Shown: positions 17,067 to 24,547 of the stretch, piece by piece
Position numbering within the stretch: the first letter of the stretch is position 1
Layout: the number at the start of each line of letters is the position of its first letter
From: Streptomyces sp. RKND-216
Lineage (GTDB): Bacteria; Actinomycetota; Actinomycetes; Streptomycetales; Streptomycetaceae
Assembly (NCBI RefSeq): GCF_004795255.1
Contig: NZ_SSBQ01000002.1
Coordinates: forward strand, 3,181,501 to 3,245,500
Direction: 5' to 3'
DNA: 64,000 nucleotides
Made by a program: the position numbers and the translations under genes
Notes under the pieces: model-generated
What the model was told of the DNA's origin: nothing
Seen by the model: only the letters and a program-made list of their open reading frames with translations
Databases searched by the model: none

Positions 17067-18407
17067 ATGCCGGCACCCGTGCAGCGGGACGACACGACGG
17101 CAGGGCCCATCGCGGCCATTCCGTCACAGGGCGGGCCCGCTCCCGGTCCTACGGACCGAGAAGGGCCCGAGGGCCGTCGCGGCCCGGAGGGCCCCGGGGG
17201 AGGGTCCGACAGTGCGCTGATGCTCCTCGTCATCGAGGACGACCCGGCGAGCGCCCTCAGCGTGCCCGCGCTGCTGGACGGGCGCCCCATCCGCACCCGC
17301 ACCGCCCGCAACCTCACCGAGGCCGAACGCCTTCTCACCGACGACGTCCAGTGCATCCTGCTCGACCTGGAGCTGCCCGTCGTCGCTCCCGACGCCACGG
17401 GTGACGGCGCCGAGGAGAGCGGCGCCGCGGGCGGCGACGAACTGGACACCCTGCGGCGGGTGCTGCAGCTCGCGCCGCGGCACGCGGTGGTCGCCCTCAC
17501 CGACGGCGCCGACGCCGAACGGGCGGCGGCCGCCGTGCGCGTCGGGGCGCAGGACTACCTCTTCCGCGACGAGCTGGACGGAAGGCTGCTCGGCCGCGCC
17601 GTGCGCTACGCCGTGGAGCGCAAGCGCGCCGACCTGGCACAGCGGCAGCTCACCGAGTCCCGGATCCGGGCGGAGGAGAACGCCCGGCTCGAACGCGGCC
17701 TGCTGCCGACACCGCTGCTCGACGGTAGCGACCTGCGGTTCGCCGCCCGCTACCGGCCCGGCCGCTCCCGCGCCCTGCTCGGCGGCGACTTCTACGACAC
17801 CGTCCGCACCGCCGACGGCACCGTGCACGCCATGATCGGGGACGTGTGCGGCCACGGCCCCGACGAGGCCGCGCTCGGCGTCGAACTGCGCATCGCCTGG
17901 CGCGCGCTGACCTTCGCCGGGCTCTGCGGCGACCAGCTCCTCGGCACGCTCCAGAAGGTGCTGGAGCACGAGCGCGCCAGCGACGAGGTCTTCGCCACGC
18001 TGTGCACCGTCGACATCGCGCCGGACGGGCGGCGGGCCGGGGTGTGCCTGGCCGGGCACCCGTCGCCACTGATCATCGCGGGCGGCGGTTCGGCGCCGCG
18101 GCTGCTGCCGTACGACGAGAGCGGCCCCGCGCTGGGCCTGCTGCCGCAGGCGCGCTGGCCGCGCAGGCAGGTGGAGCTGGGCGGCCGGTGGTCGCTGATG
18201 ATGTACACCGACGGGCTCATCGAGGGCCACGTCGGCCCGGGGCGCCCCCGGCTGGGCCAGGAGGGCATGATCGACATCGTGGCACGGCGCCTCGCGACGG
18301 GTGAGCGTGGGGAGGCGCTCCTGGACGGCACGCTGGGCGAGGTCCACGACCTCAACGGCGGGGAGCTGACCGACGACGTGGCGGTCCTGCTGCTGGACCG
18401 GGGCTGA
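17067..18407 (+). CDS. Response regulator with PP2C (SpoIIE-type) phosphatase output
   Basis: The 446-aa cytoplasmic protein has a receiver domain (residues ~48-185, M-L-L-V-I-E-D-D with candidate phospho-acceptor in I-L-L-D-L-E-L-P) and a PPM/SpoIIE phosphatase domain (~215-446). The latter has G-G-D-F-Y-D, G-D-V-C-G-H-G, C-L-A-G-H-P, M-Y-T-D-G-L-I-E and D-D-V-A-V-L metal-binding motifs. Such proteins dephosphorylate anti-sigma-factor antagonists, linking a histidine kinase to sigma-factor control. No kinase is adjacent. GGGAGGGAAGGGA before ATG 17067 is the likely ribosome-binding region; a TAAGGT -10 is at ~17000. Confidence 0.92.
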   Translation: MPAPVQRDDTTAGPIAAIPSQGGPAPGPTDREGPEGRRGPEGPGGGSDSALMLLVIEDDPASALSVPALLDGRPIRTRTARNLTEAERLLTDDVQCILLDLELPVVAPDATGDGAEESGAAGGDELDTLRRVLQLAPRHAVVALTDGADAERAAAAVRVGAQDYLFRDELDGRLLGRAVRYAVERKRADLAQRQLTESRIRAEENARLERGLLPTPLLDGSDLRFAARYRPGRSRALLGGDFYDTVRTADGTVHAMIGDVCGHGPDEAALGVELRIAWRALTFAGLCGDQLLGTLQKVLEHERASDEVFATLCTVDIAPDGRRAGVCLAGHPSPLIIAGGGSAPRLLPYDESGPALGLLPQARWPRRQVELGGRWSLMMYTDGLIEGHVGPGRPRLGQEGMIDIVARRLATGERGEALLDGTLGEVHDLNGGELTDDVAVLLLDRG

Positions 18408-18461
18408 CCTTCCTGCGGCGGCGTCCGTCCCGCGGCACGAAGCTCCGGGCGTCCGGCGGTC

Positions 18462-18824
18462 TCAGCGTCCGCCGTTGAACGGCCCGTACGGCCCGTCGCT
18501 GCTGCTGCCGCCGCGGCGCTTCGGCCCGCCGCCACCGCCCATGACCTGCTTGAGCGCCGGGCGGACGTCGACGAGGTACACGATGCTCGCGATCAGACCG
18601 ATGATCTTCAGAATCCAGAGGCCCACGCCGAGGAACGGCAGGTTCACCACGACCGCAAGGCCCAGGATGATCAGCCAGAAGCCCTTGGTCTTCTTGTCCG
18701 TCGCCCGGTAGGCGTCCTCGCGGCGCAGCATGGCGTCGATGAACGCGAACACGGCGAAGCAGAGCAACGCCAGCATGATCACCAGCATCACGGTGTTGAA
18801 GCCCTCGATCAGCATCTGTGTCAC
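18462..18824 (-). CDS. DUF2516-family membrane protein
   Basis: The 120-aa protein has three hydrophobic helices (~residues 10-30, 48-68, 70-88) and a Gly/Arg-rich cytoplasmic tail, with D-A-M-L-R-R-E-D-A-Y-R between helices 1 and 2. This matches the actinobacterial DUF2516 family, of unknown function. The GTG at 18824 is the longest start; an ATG three codons downstream (18815) has better spacing from AGGA. It precedes the HbhA-like and XRE genes on the same strand in transcription order reversed, i.e. it is the last gene of that leftward run. Confidence 0.85.
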   Translation of the reverse strand: MTQMLIEGFNTVMLVIMLALLCFAVFAFIDAMLRREDAYRATDKKTKGFWLIILGLAVVVNLPFLGVGLWILKIIGLIASIVYLVDVRPALKQVMGGGGGPKRRGGSSSDGPYGPFNGGR

Positions 18825-18963
18825 GTCCTGTTCGTTCTGCGGTCGCCGCGGCGGGCGCGGCGGGTGCCGTCACCGCCCGGGAGCCGTGGATCGGCCCCCG
18901 ACTGGTCACGCTACCCGTACAACGGGCCGGGCACGCGTTCTGTGCCCGGCCCGCGGCCGGGGG

Positions 18964-19689
18964 TCAGGAGCCCGACTTCGGCGTGGACCCGCCGGTGGAG
19001 CCCTTGCCGCCGGCCTTGGCGTTGCCGTTCGCGCTCTTCGCGGCGGTGTTCTTCGCGGCGGTGTTCTTCGGGGCCGCCGCCTTGGCGCTGGTGGAGCGGG
19101 CCGTGGTGCCGGCGGCCGCGCCCTGGTTGCCGGAGCCGTTCGCGCTCCTGGCGGCGCCGGAGCCGTTGGCGCTCTTCGCGCCGTTGCTGCTCCCGGTCCC
19201 GGCCCCTGCCCTGGTGGCGGTCCCGGTGCCGGTCCTGGTGCCCGTCCGGGCGGAGGAGGAGCCGTTGCGCGGCTGCTTCGGCGGCTGCGCCACGCGGACC
19301 GACTCCCGCTCCACGGTGATCTCGGGCCTGTCGCCCTCGCCGCGCCAGGTCTGCACCGCGCCGCGGCCCCGCTCGGCCAGGTCGCCGTAGGCCTCGCGCG
19401 CCTTCACCGCGTACTCGGCGGCGTACCCCAGGCCCTGCATCGCCAGCGACTGCGCCTGCTCGCGCAGCTTCTTGATGTCGGTGTCGATGCTGCCCAGCGC
19501 CTCGTTCATCCGGACCTGCGTCTCCTTCGCGCGGTCGGTGACCTTGGCCTGGACCTCCTTCGGGTCCGTCGCCCGTACGGCGGCGATCGCCCCCGGCGCC
19601 TCCTCGCGGATCTTGTCGAGGACGCCCGCCGCGAAGTACAGCGGGGTCGGGTCGGTGAGCGTCTTGCGGATGTCGTCGTTCAGCGGCAT
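18964..19689 (-). CDS. HbhA-like helical protein with Ala/Lys/Asn-rich tail
   Basis: The 241-aa protein starts at ATG 19689 (AAGG upstream). Residues ~1-120 are helical (L-T-D-P-T-P-L-Y-F-A-A-G, A-R-E-A-Y-G-D-L-A-E-R-G), like the coiled-coil half of mycobacterial heparin-binding haemagglutinin. The rest is low complexity: G-T-R-T-G-T-G repeats, S-A-N-G-S-G units and K-N-T-A-A-K units ending in basic residues. HBHA uses its Lys-Ala tail for polyanion binding; here a cell-surface or lipid-associated role is only an analogy. The XRE gene 47 bp upstream is probably in the same operon. Confidence 0.75.
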   Translation of the reverse strand: MPLNDDIRKTLTDPTPLYFAAGVLDKIREEAPGAIAAVRATDPKEVQAKVTDRAKETQVRMNEALGSIDTDIKKLREQAQSLAMQGLGYAAEYAVKAREAYGDLAERGRGAVQTWRGEGDRPEITVERESVRVAQPPKQPRNGSSSARTGTRTGTGTATRAGAGTGSSNGAKSANGSGAARSANGSGNQGAAAGTTARSTSAKAAAPKNTAAKNTAAKSANGNAKAGGKGSTGGSTPKSGS

Positions 19690-19736
19690 GAGGAATCCCT
19701 TCCGGGACGTATCGGCGGTCATGGCTCGGGTTTCCG

Positions 19737-20159
19737 TCAGGCTTCCGTCTTCCGCGGCGGCTGCGCCGGCCGGCTCGAAGACGCCTGCCCGGGGTCGTCG
19801 AGGTGCCCGTTCTCCTTGCGGAACGAGGCGTAGATCTGGAGCAGCGCCCGCTTCTGCTGCTCGTTGATCGACGGGTCCGCGAGTATCGCGGCGCCGACCG
19901 AGACCTCGTCACGGGCCTCGTCCGCGTCGCGTTCCTCGAGAATCCCGGCCTGCACGTACAGCGTCTCGGCGGAGATGCGGAGCGCCTTGGCGATCTGCTG
20001 GAGGATCTCCGCGCTCGGCTTGCGCAGGCCGCGCTCGATCTGGCTCAGGTACGGGTTCGACACCCCTGCGGCCTCGGCGAGCTGCCGCAGCGAGAGCTGC
20101 GCGCTGCGGCGCTGCTCCCGCAGGAACTCGCCGAGATTGCCGACATGCAGGGAAGCCAT
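19737..20159 (-). CDS. XRE-family helix-turn-helix regulator
   Basis: The 140-aa protein has an N-terminal HTH (residues ~8-65: F-L-R-E-Q-R-R...S-L-R-Q-L-A-E-A-A-G-V-S-N-P-Y-L-S-Q-I-E-R-G) and a helical C-terminal region with a Pro/Ser-rich tail. ATG 20159 is the likely start. The HbhA-like gene follows. Two interlaced GCAAG/CTTGC inverted repeats lie just upstream (20178-20207), suggesting autoregulation. Pairing of this XRE type with an HbhA-like gene looks conserved in Streptomyces, from memory. Confidence 0.88.
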   Translation of the reverse strand: MASLHVGNLGEFLREQRRSAQLSLRQLAEAAGVSNPYLSQIERGLRKPSAEILQQIAKALRISAETLYVQAGILEERDADEARDEVSVGAAILADPSINEQQKRALLQIYASFRKENGHLDDPGQASSSRPAQPPRKTEA

Positions 20160-20177
20160 GACCCCAGCGTGCACCGC

Positions 20178-20207
20178 CTTGCTAACTTTTGCAAGCAAGC
20201 CGCTTGC
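20178..20207. promoter_or_regulatory. Candidate XRE operator
   Basis: CTTGC (20178) pairs with GCAAG (20191), and GCAAG (20195) pairs with CTTGC (20203), giving two adjoining inverted repeats 20-50 bp before the XRE start. On the minus strand TTAGCA inside the repeat could be the -10. Confidence 0.55.
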
Positions 20208-20272
20208 AGGTGTGTCGCCACCGGCGGATAACCGATGGCGCGGCTGCCCCGGGGGTGGTTGACTCCGCCGCC

Positions 20273-21004
20273 ATGACCGGACTCAACGACCCTGCGTTTT
20301 TCGACCGCTACGCCCACGAGTACGACGTGGCCGACGCCTACGAGCCGACGCCGACCGTCGACTTCCTGGCAGAGCTGGTCCCCGAGGGCGGGCGTGTCCT
20401 CGAGCTGGCGATCGGCACCGGCCGGGTCGCCGTCCCGCTGGCCGCACGCGGAATCTCCGTCGAAGGCATCGACGGCTCGACCGGCATGGTCGAGCAGATG
20501 CGCGCGAAGCCCGGCGGCGCGGACATCCCCGTGACCATCGGCGACATGGCGGACGTGGCGGCGACCGGCCCCTTCCAGCTCTCCTACCTGGTCTTCAACA
20601 CCCTGTTCAACCTGCCCAGCCAGGCCCGGCAGGTCGACTGCTTCCGCAACGTCGCCGACGTCCTCGCGCCGGGCGGACTCTTCGTCGTCGAGTGCTTCAT
20701 CCAGGACCTGACCGAGTTCGACCGCCATCAGCGGGTCGCCACCCGGGCGCTCTGGGAGGACGCGGTGACGATGGAGTTCCTGCTCCACGACCCCGTCGAG
20801 CAGGCCGTCACCTTCCAGCGCGTGACCTTCGACGCCCAGGGCACCACGCTGCGTCCGCTGCGCCTGCGCTACTGCTGGCCGAGCGAGCTGGACCTGATGG
20901 CGCAGCTCGCCGGCATGCGTCTGCGCGAGCGCTGGACTGACTGGGGCCGCACCCCCTTCACCGCCGCCAGCCGCCGCCACGTCTCCGTCTACGAGAAGCA
21001 CTGA
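20273..21004 (+). CDS. Class I SAM-dependent methyltransferase
   Basis: The 243-aa product starts at ATG 20273. It has motif I V-L-E-L-A-I-G-T-G-R near residue 43, then G-I-D-G-S-T-G-M and G-D-M-A-D-V, the usual SAM-binding elements. F-F-D-R-Y-A-H-E-Y-D at the N-terminus is typical of the UbiE/Methyltransf_25 group. Substrate unknown. It is divergent from the XRE gene, whose operator lies between them. Confidence 0.88.
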   Translation: MTGLNDPAFFDRYAHEYDVADAYEPTPTVDFLAELVPEGGRVLELAIGTGRVAVPLAARGISVEGIDGSTGMVEQMRAKPGGADIPVTIGDMADVAATGPFQLSYLVFNTLFNLPSQARQVDCFRNVADVLAPGGLFVVECFIQDLTEFDRHQRVATRALWEDAVTMEFLLHDPVEQAVTFQRVTFDAQGTTLRPLRLRYCWPSELDLMAQLAGMRLRERWTDWGRTPFTAASRRHVSVYEKH

Positions 21005-21098
21005 CGCCACCGGAGGAGCCGGAAAACGCGACACCGCGCGGCAAGGGAAGCCTTCGGTTACAGTTGTTGCAGATATGGGATCGGTGGAGGAGGCGTTC

Positions 21099-21548
21099 AT
21101 GCCCCGGACGAGTACCCTGACCCAGGCTGCACGCATCGAACCCGACCCGTCCTTGCGCGAGGTGCTGGAACAGGTGGCCGAGAGGCGGGCCCGGGAACCC
21201 GACGCGGTGGTCCGCTACGCCGATGGCACAGAGCTGCGCGTGCCGTCACCGCTGCTGGAGGTGCTGAGGGCGGCAGCGGGGGAACTCTCCCAGGGGCATG
21301 CGGTGACCATACTGGCCACCGAGACCGAGCTCACACCGGCCGAGGCGGCCGCCCTCCTCGGCTTGTCCCGGCCGTTCGTCGCCCGCCTCCTCGACGAGGG
21401 CGCCATCCCGAGCACGCACCTGCCCGGCAGCCGCCACCGTGTCGTGCGACTCGACGACGTGCTCGCCTTCGCAGAGCGGCGCCGACGCCGCCAAGAGGGA
21501 CGTCGGCGCATCTCCGACGTGGTCGAGGACACGGACCTCCCGTACTGA
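21099..21548 (+). CDS. Antitoxin-like protein with excisionase-type HTH
   Basis: The 149-aa protein starts at ATG 21099 with GGAGGAGG five bases upstream (an in-frame ATG at 21075 is less likely). The C-terminal half has an excisionase/MerR-like HTH: L-T-P-A-E-A-A-A-L-L-G-L-S-R-P-F-V-A-R-L-L-D-E-G, followed by H-R-V-V-R-L-D-D-V-L-A-F. This architecture is that of antitoxins encoded just before PIN-domain toxins. The cognate toxin gene 20 bp downstream is broken, so this may be an orphan antitoxin or simple regulator. Confidence 0.8.
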   Translation: MPRTSTLTQAARIEPDPSLREVLEQVAERRAREPDAVVRYADGTELRVPSPLLEVLRAAAGELSQGHAVTILATETELTPAEAAALLGLSRPFVARLLDEGAIPSTHLPGSRHRVVRLDDVLAFAERRRRRQEGRRRISDVVEDTDLPY

Positions 21549-22284
21549 GGCTGGAGGGGGAGCAGGCATGGGGCGGGTCTTCGTCGACACCAACGTTCTG
21601 TTTCCGTTCTCGCTCATGGACCTGATGCTCGCGCTGACGGAGGACGCGGTGCATCAGGTCGTGTGCGAGTAGTCGACCCCGACACCTACCTCGGCTGTTC
21701 GACATGGCGCCCGCAGAGGTCGTGGGCACGGTGAGGCGCCTGGCGGCCGAGAAACGACGCCCGCCGATGACCGCGATCGAACTGGGGGAGCGCTTCGCCA
21801 AGGCGGGGGTGCTGCGCTTCGCCGCACGGCTCGAAGAAGGGCTGACCGTCCACTGAGCGACGGGCGCCCACCCGATGCTGTCGCGCGGAACTCTTCGCCG
21901 GCGGGTGGGCGCGGGAAGGTGCCGGGCGGCGGCGACCAGCTTGGGGTCGGCGCCGTACTGGTTCGGCGCCGGGTTGCCGGCGGTGCACAGGAAGACCAGC
22001 AGGACGATCGGGCCGACCAGCGGGACGAAGCTGATGAAGTACCACCAGCCGGTCCGGCCGGTGTCGTGCAGACGGCGCACCGTCACCGCGAGGGTGTGGA
22101 CCAGCACGGCCACGACGTAGACCGGGTGGAGGTACACGCCGTTCTCGCCGAGGGCGGCGAAGCCGATCGCCAGCAGAGCGACCAGGACGATCACGTTGAA
22201 CAGCGTGAACATCCCGTACTCCTTGCGGCGCGCGCGGCCGCTGAACGTGGCGTAGTTCTTCAGCACGTCGAGGTACCAGTGCAT
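21331..22284 (-). CDS. DUF805 membrane protein with aberrant long C-terminal readthrough
   Basis: From ATG 22284 (GGGGGA upstream) the first ~115 residues are a normal DUF805 protein: M-H-W-Y-L-D-V-L-K-N-Y start, G-R-A-R-R-K-E-Y, four hydrophobic helices, V-R-R-L-H-D-T-G-R-T-G-W-W and the terminal N-Q-Y-G-A-D-P-K. Family members stop soon after that motif. Here the frame stays open for ~200 more residues, antisense to the broken toxin and most of the antitoxin gene, to 21331. The extension has no recognisable domain and is probably non-native, made when the 3' end was rearranged. DUF805 function is unknown. Confidence 0.75.
   Translation of the reverse strand: MHWYLDVLKNYATFSGRARRKEYGMFTLFNVIVLVALLAIGFAALGENGVYLHPVYVVAVLVHTLAVTVRRLHDTGRTGWWYFISFVPLVGPIVLLVFLCTAGNPAPNQYGADPKLVAAARHLPAPTRRRRVPRDSIGWAPVAQWTVSPSSSRAAKRSTPALAKRSPSSIAVIGGRRFSAARRLTVPTTSAGAMSNSRGRCRGRLLAHDLMHRVLRQREHQVHERERKQNVGVDEDPPHACSPSSLSTGGPCPRPRRRCADVPLGGVGAALRRRARRRVARHGGGCRAGACSGWRPRRGGGRRTAGTSRGGRPPRPV
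21569..21856 (+). pseudogene. PIN-domain toxin remnant (internal deletion plus frameshift)
   Basis: ATG 21569 opens a typical PIN N-terminus (V-F-V-D-T-N-V-L with the first catalytic Asp) but stops at TAG 21670-21672 after 34 codons. In another frame downstream, R-V-V-D-P-D-T-Y-L, then (after a further shift) L-F-D-M-A-P-A-E-V-V and A-K-A-G-V-L-R-F-A-A-R-L, ending at TGA 21854, look like the C-terminus of the same toxin. Intact relatives are ~170-190 aa; about 90 central residues, including the other acidic metal ligands, are missing. The toxin should be inactive. Confidence 0.75.
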
Positions 22285-22469
22285 GTCGTCCCCCAGGGAG
22301 CGGGACGGGCCCGTTCCGTTTCGGACAGGGCGCAGAAGGATGAAAGCCGTGGCTGTGGATGCCGCACGGAGTCGCCACCGGACGGTGCGTGTGGCTCGGA
22401 GTGCGGGCATGCGCGGAGTCGTGTCGTCCGGTCCTCTGGGTTCCAGAGGCCGATGCTGAGTTCGCGCCG

Positions 22470-22553
22470 CCCGTCGGCCGCCGGGAAACGTCCCGCGTAC
22501 GCGTCGAGGAGGTACCCGAGCAGGGGATGCGGTGGTGCGGAGGGCGCGCTCAT
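22470..22553 (-). pseudogene. Possible N-terminal remnant of a GNAT-type gene
   Basis: From ATG 22553 the first ~28 residues (H-P-L-L-x-x-L-L-D-A-x-A-G-R-F-P-A-A-D-G) resemble the N-terminus of a Streptomyces acetyltransferase-like family as I remember it. After that the frame becomes unrelated sequence. With the broken toxin and DUF805 gene nearby, this suggests local decay. Weakly supported. The rest of 22285-22623 shows no gene. Confidence 0.3.
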
Positions 22554-22623
22554 CCGGCGAACCTAGCCACCGGCCCGCGTAGAGTCGCCCGGGTTTCGGT
22601 CCGGCGACGGTGGGAGGGCACGG

Positions 22624-23085
22624 GTGGTCATCGCGGAGGAGCGGGAGTTCGACGCGGAGGAGATGTACGCGCTGTACGACTCCGTCGGCTGGGAGGGGTA
22701 CACGGCGGACGCCGGGAAGCTGTGCCGCGGGCTGCACAACTCCCACCTCGTGCTCACCGCCCGGGACGAGGCGGGTGTCCTGCTGGGGCTGGCGCGGACG
22801 GCGCCCGACGACGAGCACGTCGTCTACGTGCAGGACGTGCTGGTGCGGCCGCAGGCGCAACGGCGGGGCGTCGGCCGGGCGTTGCTCGACCGGCTGCGGG
22901 AGCGCTACGCGCACTGCCGCTTCTTCCTCCTCTCGACCGACCATCCGTCGACGTCCGAGGGCGCGCGGAACCACGCGTTCTACCGCAGCATGGGCTTCCT
23001 GAGCCTCGCCGAGAAGCAGATGAGCGGCTTCGGCCTGCCGAGGAACCACGGCGAGCAGCGCGCGACGGACGGGAACGCGCCGTAG
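22624..23085 (+). CDS. GNAT-family N-acetyltransferase
   Basis: The 153-aa product has the GNAT core: V-Y-V-Q-D-V-L-V-R-P-Q-A-Q-R-R-G-V-G-R-A-L (motif A, acetyl-CoA pyrophosphate loop at ~residue 78-90) and A-F-Y-R-S-M-G-F near residue 122. GGGAGG lies six bases before GTG 22624. It probably acetylates a small amine; no substrate can be named. The methyltransferase gene follows after 9 bp, so the two are likely co-transcribed. Confidence 0.88.
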   Translation: MVIAEEREFDAEEMYALYDSVGWEGYTADAGKLCRGLHNSHLVLTARDEAGVLLGLARTAPDDEHVVYVQDVLVRPQAQRRGVGRALLDRLRERYAHCRFFLLSTDHPSTSEGARNHAFYRSMGFLSLAEKQMSGFGLPRNHGEQRATDGNAP

Positions 23086-23094
23086 GTTGGCGGC

Positions 23095-23961
23095 ATGGTG
23101 ACGACGGCGGGTGAGGCGTTTCTGCGCGGATTCCACGCGGAGCGGCCTGCGGTGACGGGCGAGGCGTTCGGGCACGGACGGGCGGCCGACGGGCGGACCG
23201 GCTACGAGGCGCTGCGCGACCGGGTCGCGGGCTGCCGCCGGGTGCTGGATCTCGGCTGCGGTGACGGGGTGCTGCTGCGTCTCCTGGCCGCCGGCGGCGA
23301 CGGCCGGCGTGCGGAGACCGTCGCGGGCGTGGACCTGTCGCCGGAGGCCCTGGCGCTGGCCCGGCTGCGGCCGGAGCTGGCACGGGCCGTGCTGGTGGAG
23401 GGCCGTGCACAGCAACTCCCCTTCGCGGCGGGGGCGTTCGACGCGTGCGTGTCCCACATGGCGCTGATGCTGATGGACGACGTCGAGCGGGTGGCCGCGG
23501 AAGCGGCCAGGGTGCTCGCACCGGGCGGGCTGTTCGCCTGCGTACTGGGCGGCGGCGCCGCGGGCGGGGAGGCGTACGAGGCGTTCCTCCGGCTGCTGCG
23601 TCCGCTGCTGGCCGCCGTACCCGAGGAGCGGCGCATGCCGCCGCTGGGCGACCGGCGGGTCCGCAGCCGCGACGGGCTGGACGCGGTGCTCGGCCCGGCC
23701 GGGTTCGGCCCGGTCGAGTGGGAGACGCTGCGGATCGACCTCGATGGCTCGCCGGAAGAGGTGTGGCGGTCCGTGTCGGGGATCTACGACGTGCGGACGC
23801 TGGACGGGCCCGCGCTCGCCGGGCTGCGCGCCGCCTTCCTCGCGGAGGCGGCGGCTCTGGCACTGCCCGGCGGCGGGCCGGTGCCCTGCGCGTTCGACGT
23901 CCACCTCGCCACGGCCCACCTCGCCACCGCCCGCCTCGCCACGGCGGCCGGCCGGGGGTGA
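23095..23961 (+). CDS. Class I SAM-dependent methyltransferase
   Basis: The 288-aa protein has motif I V-L-D-L-G-C-G-D-G near residue 54, an acidic G-V-D-L-S at strand 2, and L-P-F-A-A-G-A-F-D-A with H-M-A-L-M-L-M for motifs II-III. This is the Methyltransf_11 type. The C-terminus ends in three copies of a 5-residue unit (H/R-L-A-T-A) encoded by 15-bp tandem repeats, probably a variable tail. Substrate unknown; probable operon partner of the GNAT gene. Confidence 0.88.
   Translation: MVTTAGEAFLRGFHAERPAVTGEAFGHGRAADGRTGYEALRDRVAGCRRVLDLGCGDGVLLRLLAAGGDGRRAETVAGVDLSPEALALARLRPELARAVLVEGRAQQLPFAAGAFDACVSHMALMLMDDVERVAAEAARVLAPGGLFACVLGGGAAGGEAYEAFLRLLRPLLAAVPEERRMPPLGDRRVRSRDGLDAVLGPAGFGPVEWETLRIDLDGSPEEVWRSVSGIYDVRTLDGPALAGLRAAFLAEAAALALPGGGPVPCAFDVHLATAHLATARLATAAGRG
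23902..23946. repeat. Three 15-bp tandem repeats in methyltransferase 3' end
   Basis: Units of CACCTCGCCACGGCC with small changes, in frame, coding x-L-A-T-A. Copy number may vary between strains without a frameshift. Confidence 0.8.
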
Positions 23962-24033
23962 GGCCCGCGGAGGCCGACGCGGCACCCCGGTGCCCGTCCG
24001 CCCCGCAGGGCCGGCGCGGACGGGCCGCCCGGC

Positions 24034-24450
24034 TCAGGCGCCGAAGCGCTTCAGCAACTCGTCCTTCTCGAACATGCGGGCCGTCTCCACGGCCGACGGT
24101 GTCCCCGCGTGCGGGTCGGCACCGCCGTCGAGCAGCGCCTCGACCACCTCGTCCTCGCCCTTGAAGACCGCGCCGGCGAGCGGCGTCTGGCCCTTGTCGT
24201 TGACCCGGTCCGGGTCCGCGCCGCGCTCCAGCAGGGCCCGGACGGTCGCGGCGTGCCCGTGGTAGGCGGCGAGCATGACGAGCGAGTCGCCCTTGTCGTT
24301 GGTGAGGTTCGGCGGGACGCCCATGCCCACGTATGCGCTGACGGTGTCGGTGTCCCCGTGCCGGGCCAGGTCGAAGATCTTCTGGGCGAGTTCGAGGACC
24401 TCCGGGTCGTGCGCGGGCTCGTCGCTCTCGGGCATCGGGGCGTTGGTCAT
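24034..24450 (-). CDS. Ankyrin-repeat protein
   Basis: The 138-aa cytoplasmic protein starts at ATG 24450 (GGAGAGGA upstream). It has about three ankyrin repeats: N-x-x-N-D-K-G-D-S-L-V-M-L-A-A-Y-H-G-H, then R-A-L-L-E-R-G-A-D-P-D-R-V-N-D-K-G-Q-T-P-L-A-G-A-V, then E-A-L-L-D-G-G-A-D-P. It probably mediates protein binding; Streptomyces homologues sit near catalase genes in some species but not here. It is divergent from the histidine kinase gene. Confidence 0.9.
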   Translation of the reverse strand: MTNAPMPESDEPAHDPEVLELAQKIFDLARHGDTDTVSAYVGMGVPPNLTNDKGDSLVMLAAYHGHAATVRALLERGADPDRVNDKGQTPLAGAVFKGEDEVVEALLDGGADPHAGTPSAVETARMFEKDELLKRFGA

Positions 24451-24547
24451 CGCGTGCGTCCTCTCCTGGTGCGTGCGGGGCCGCGCAGGCGCCGGTCGGC
24501 GCGCCGTGGCGTGCCGTCTGCCGCCCACTTTACGTACGCTTGCCCGC

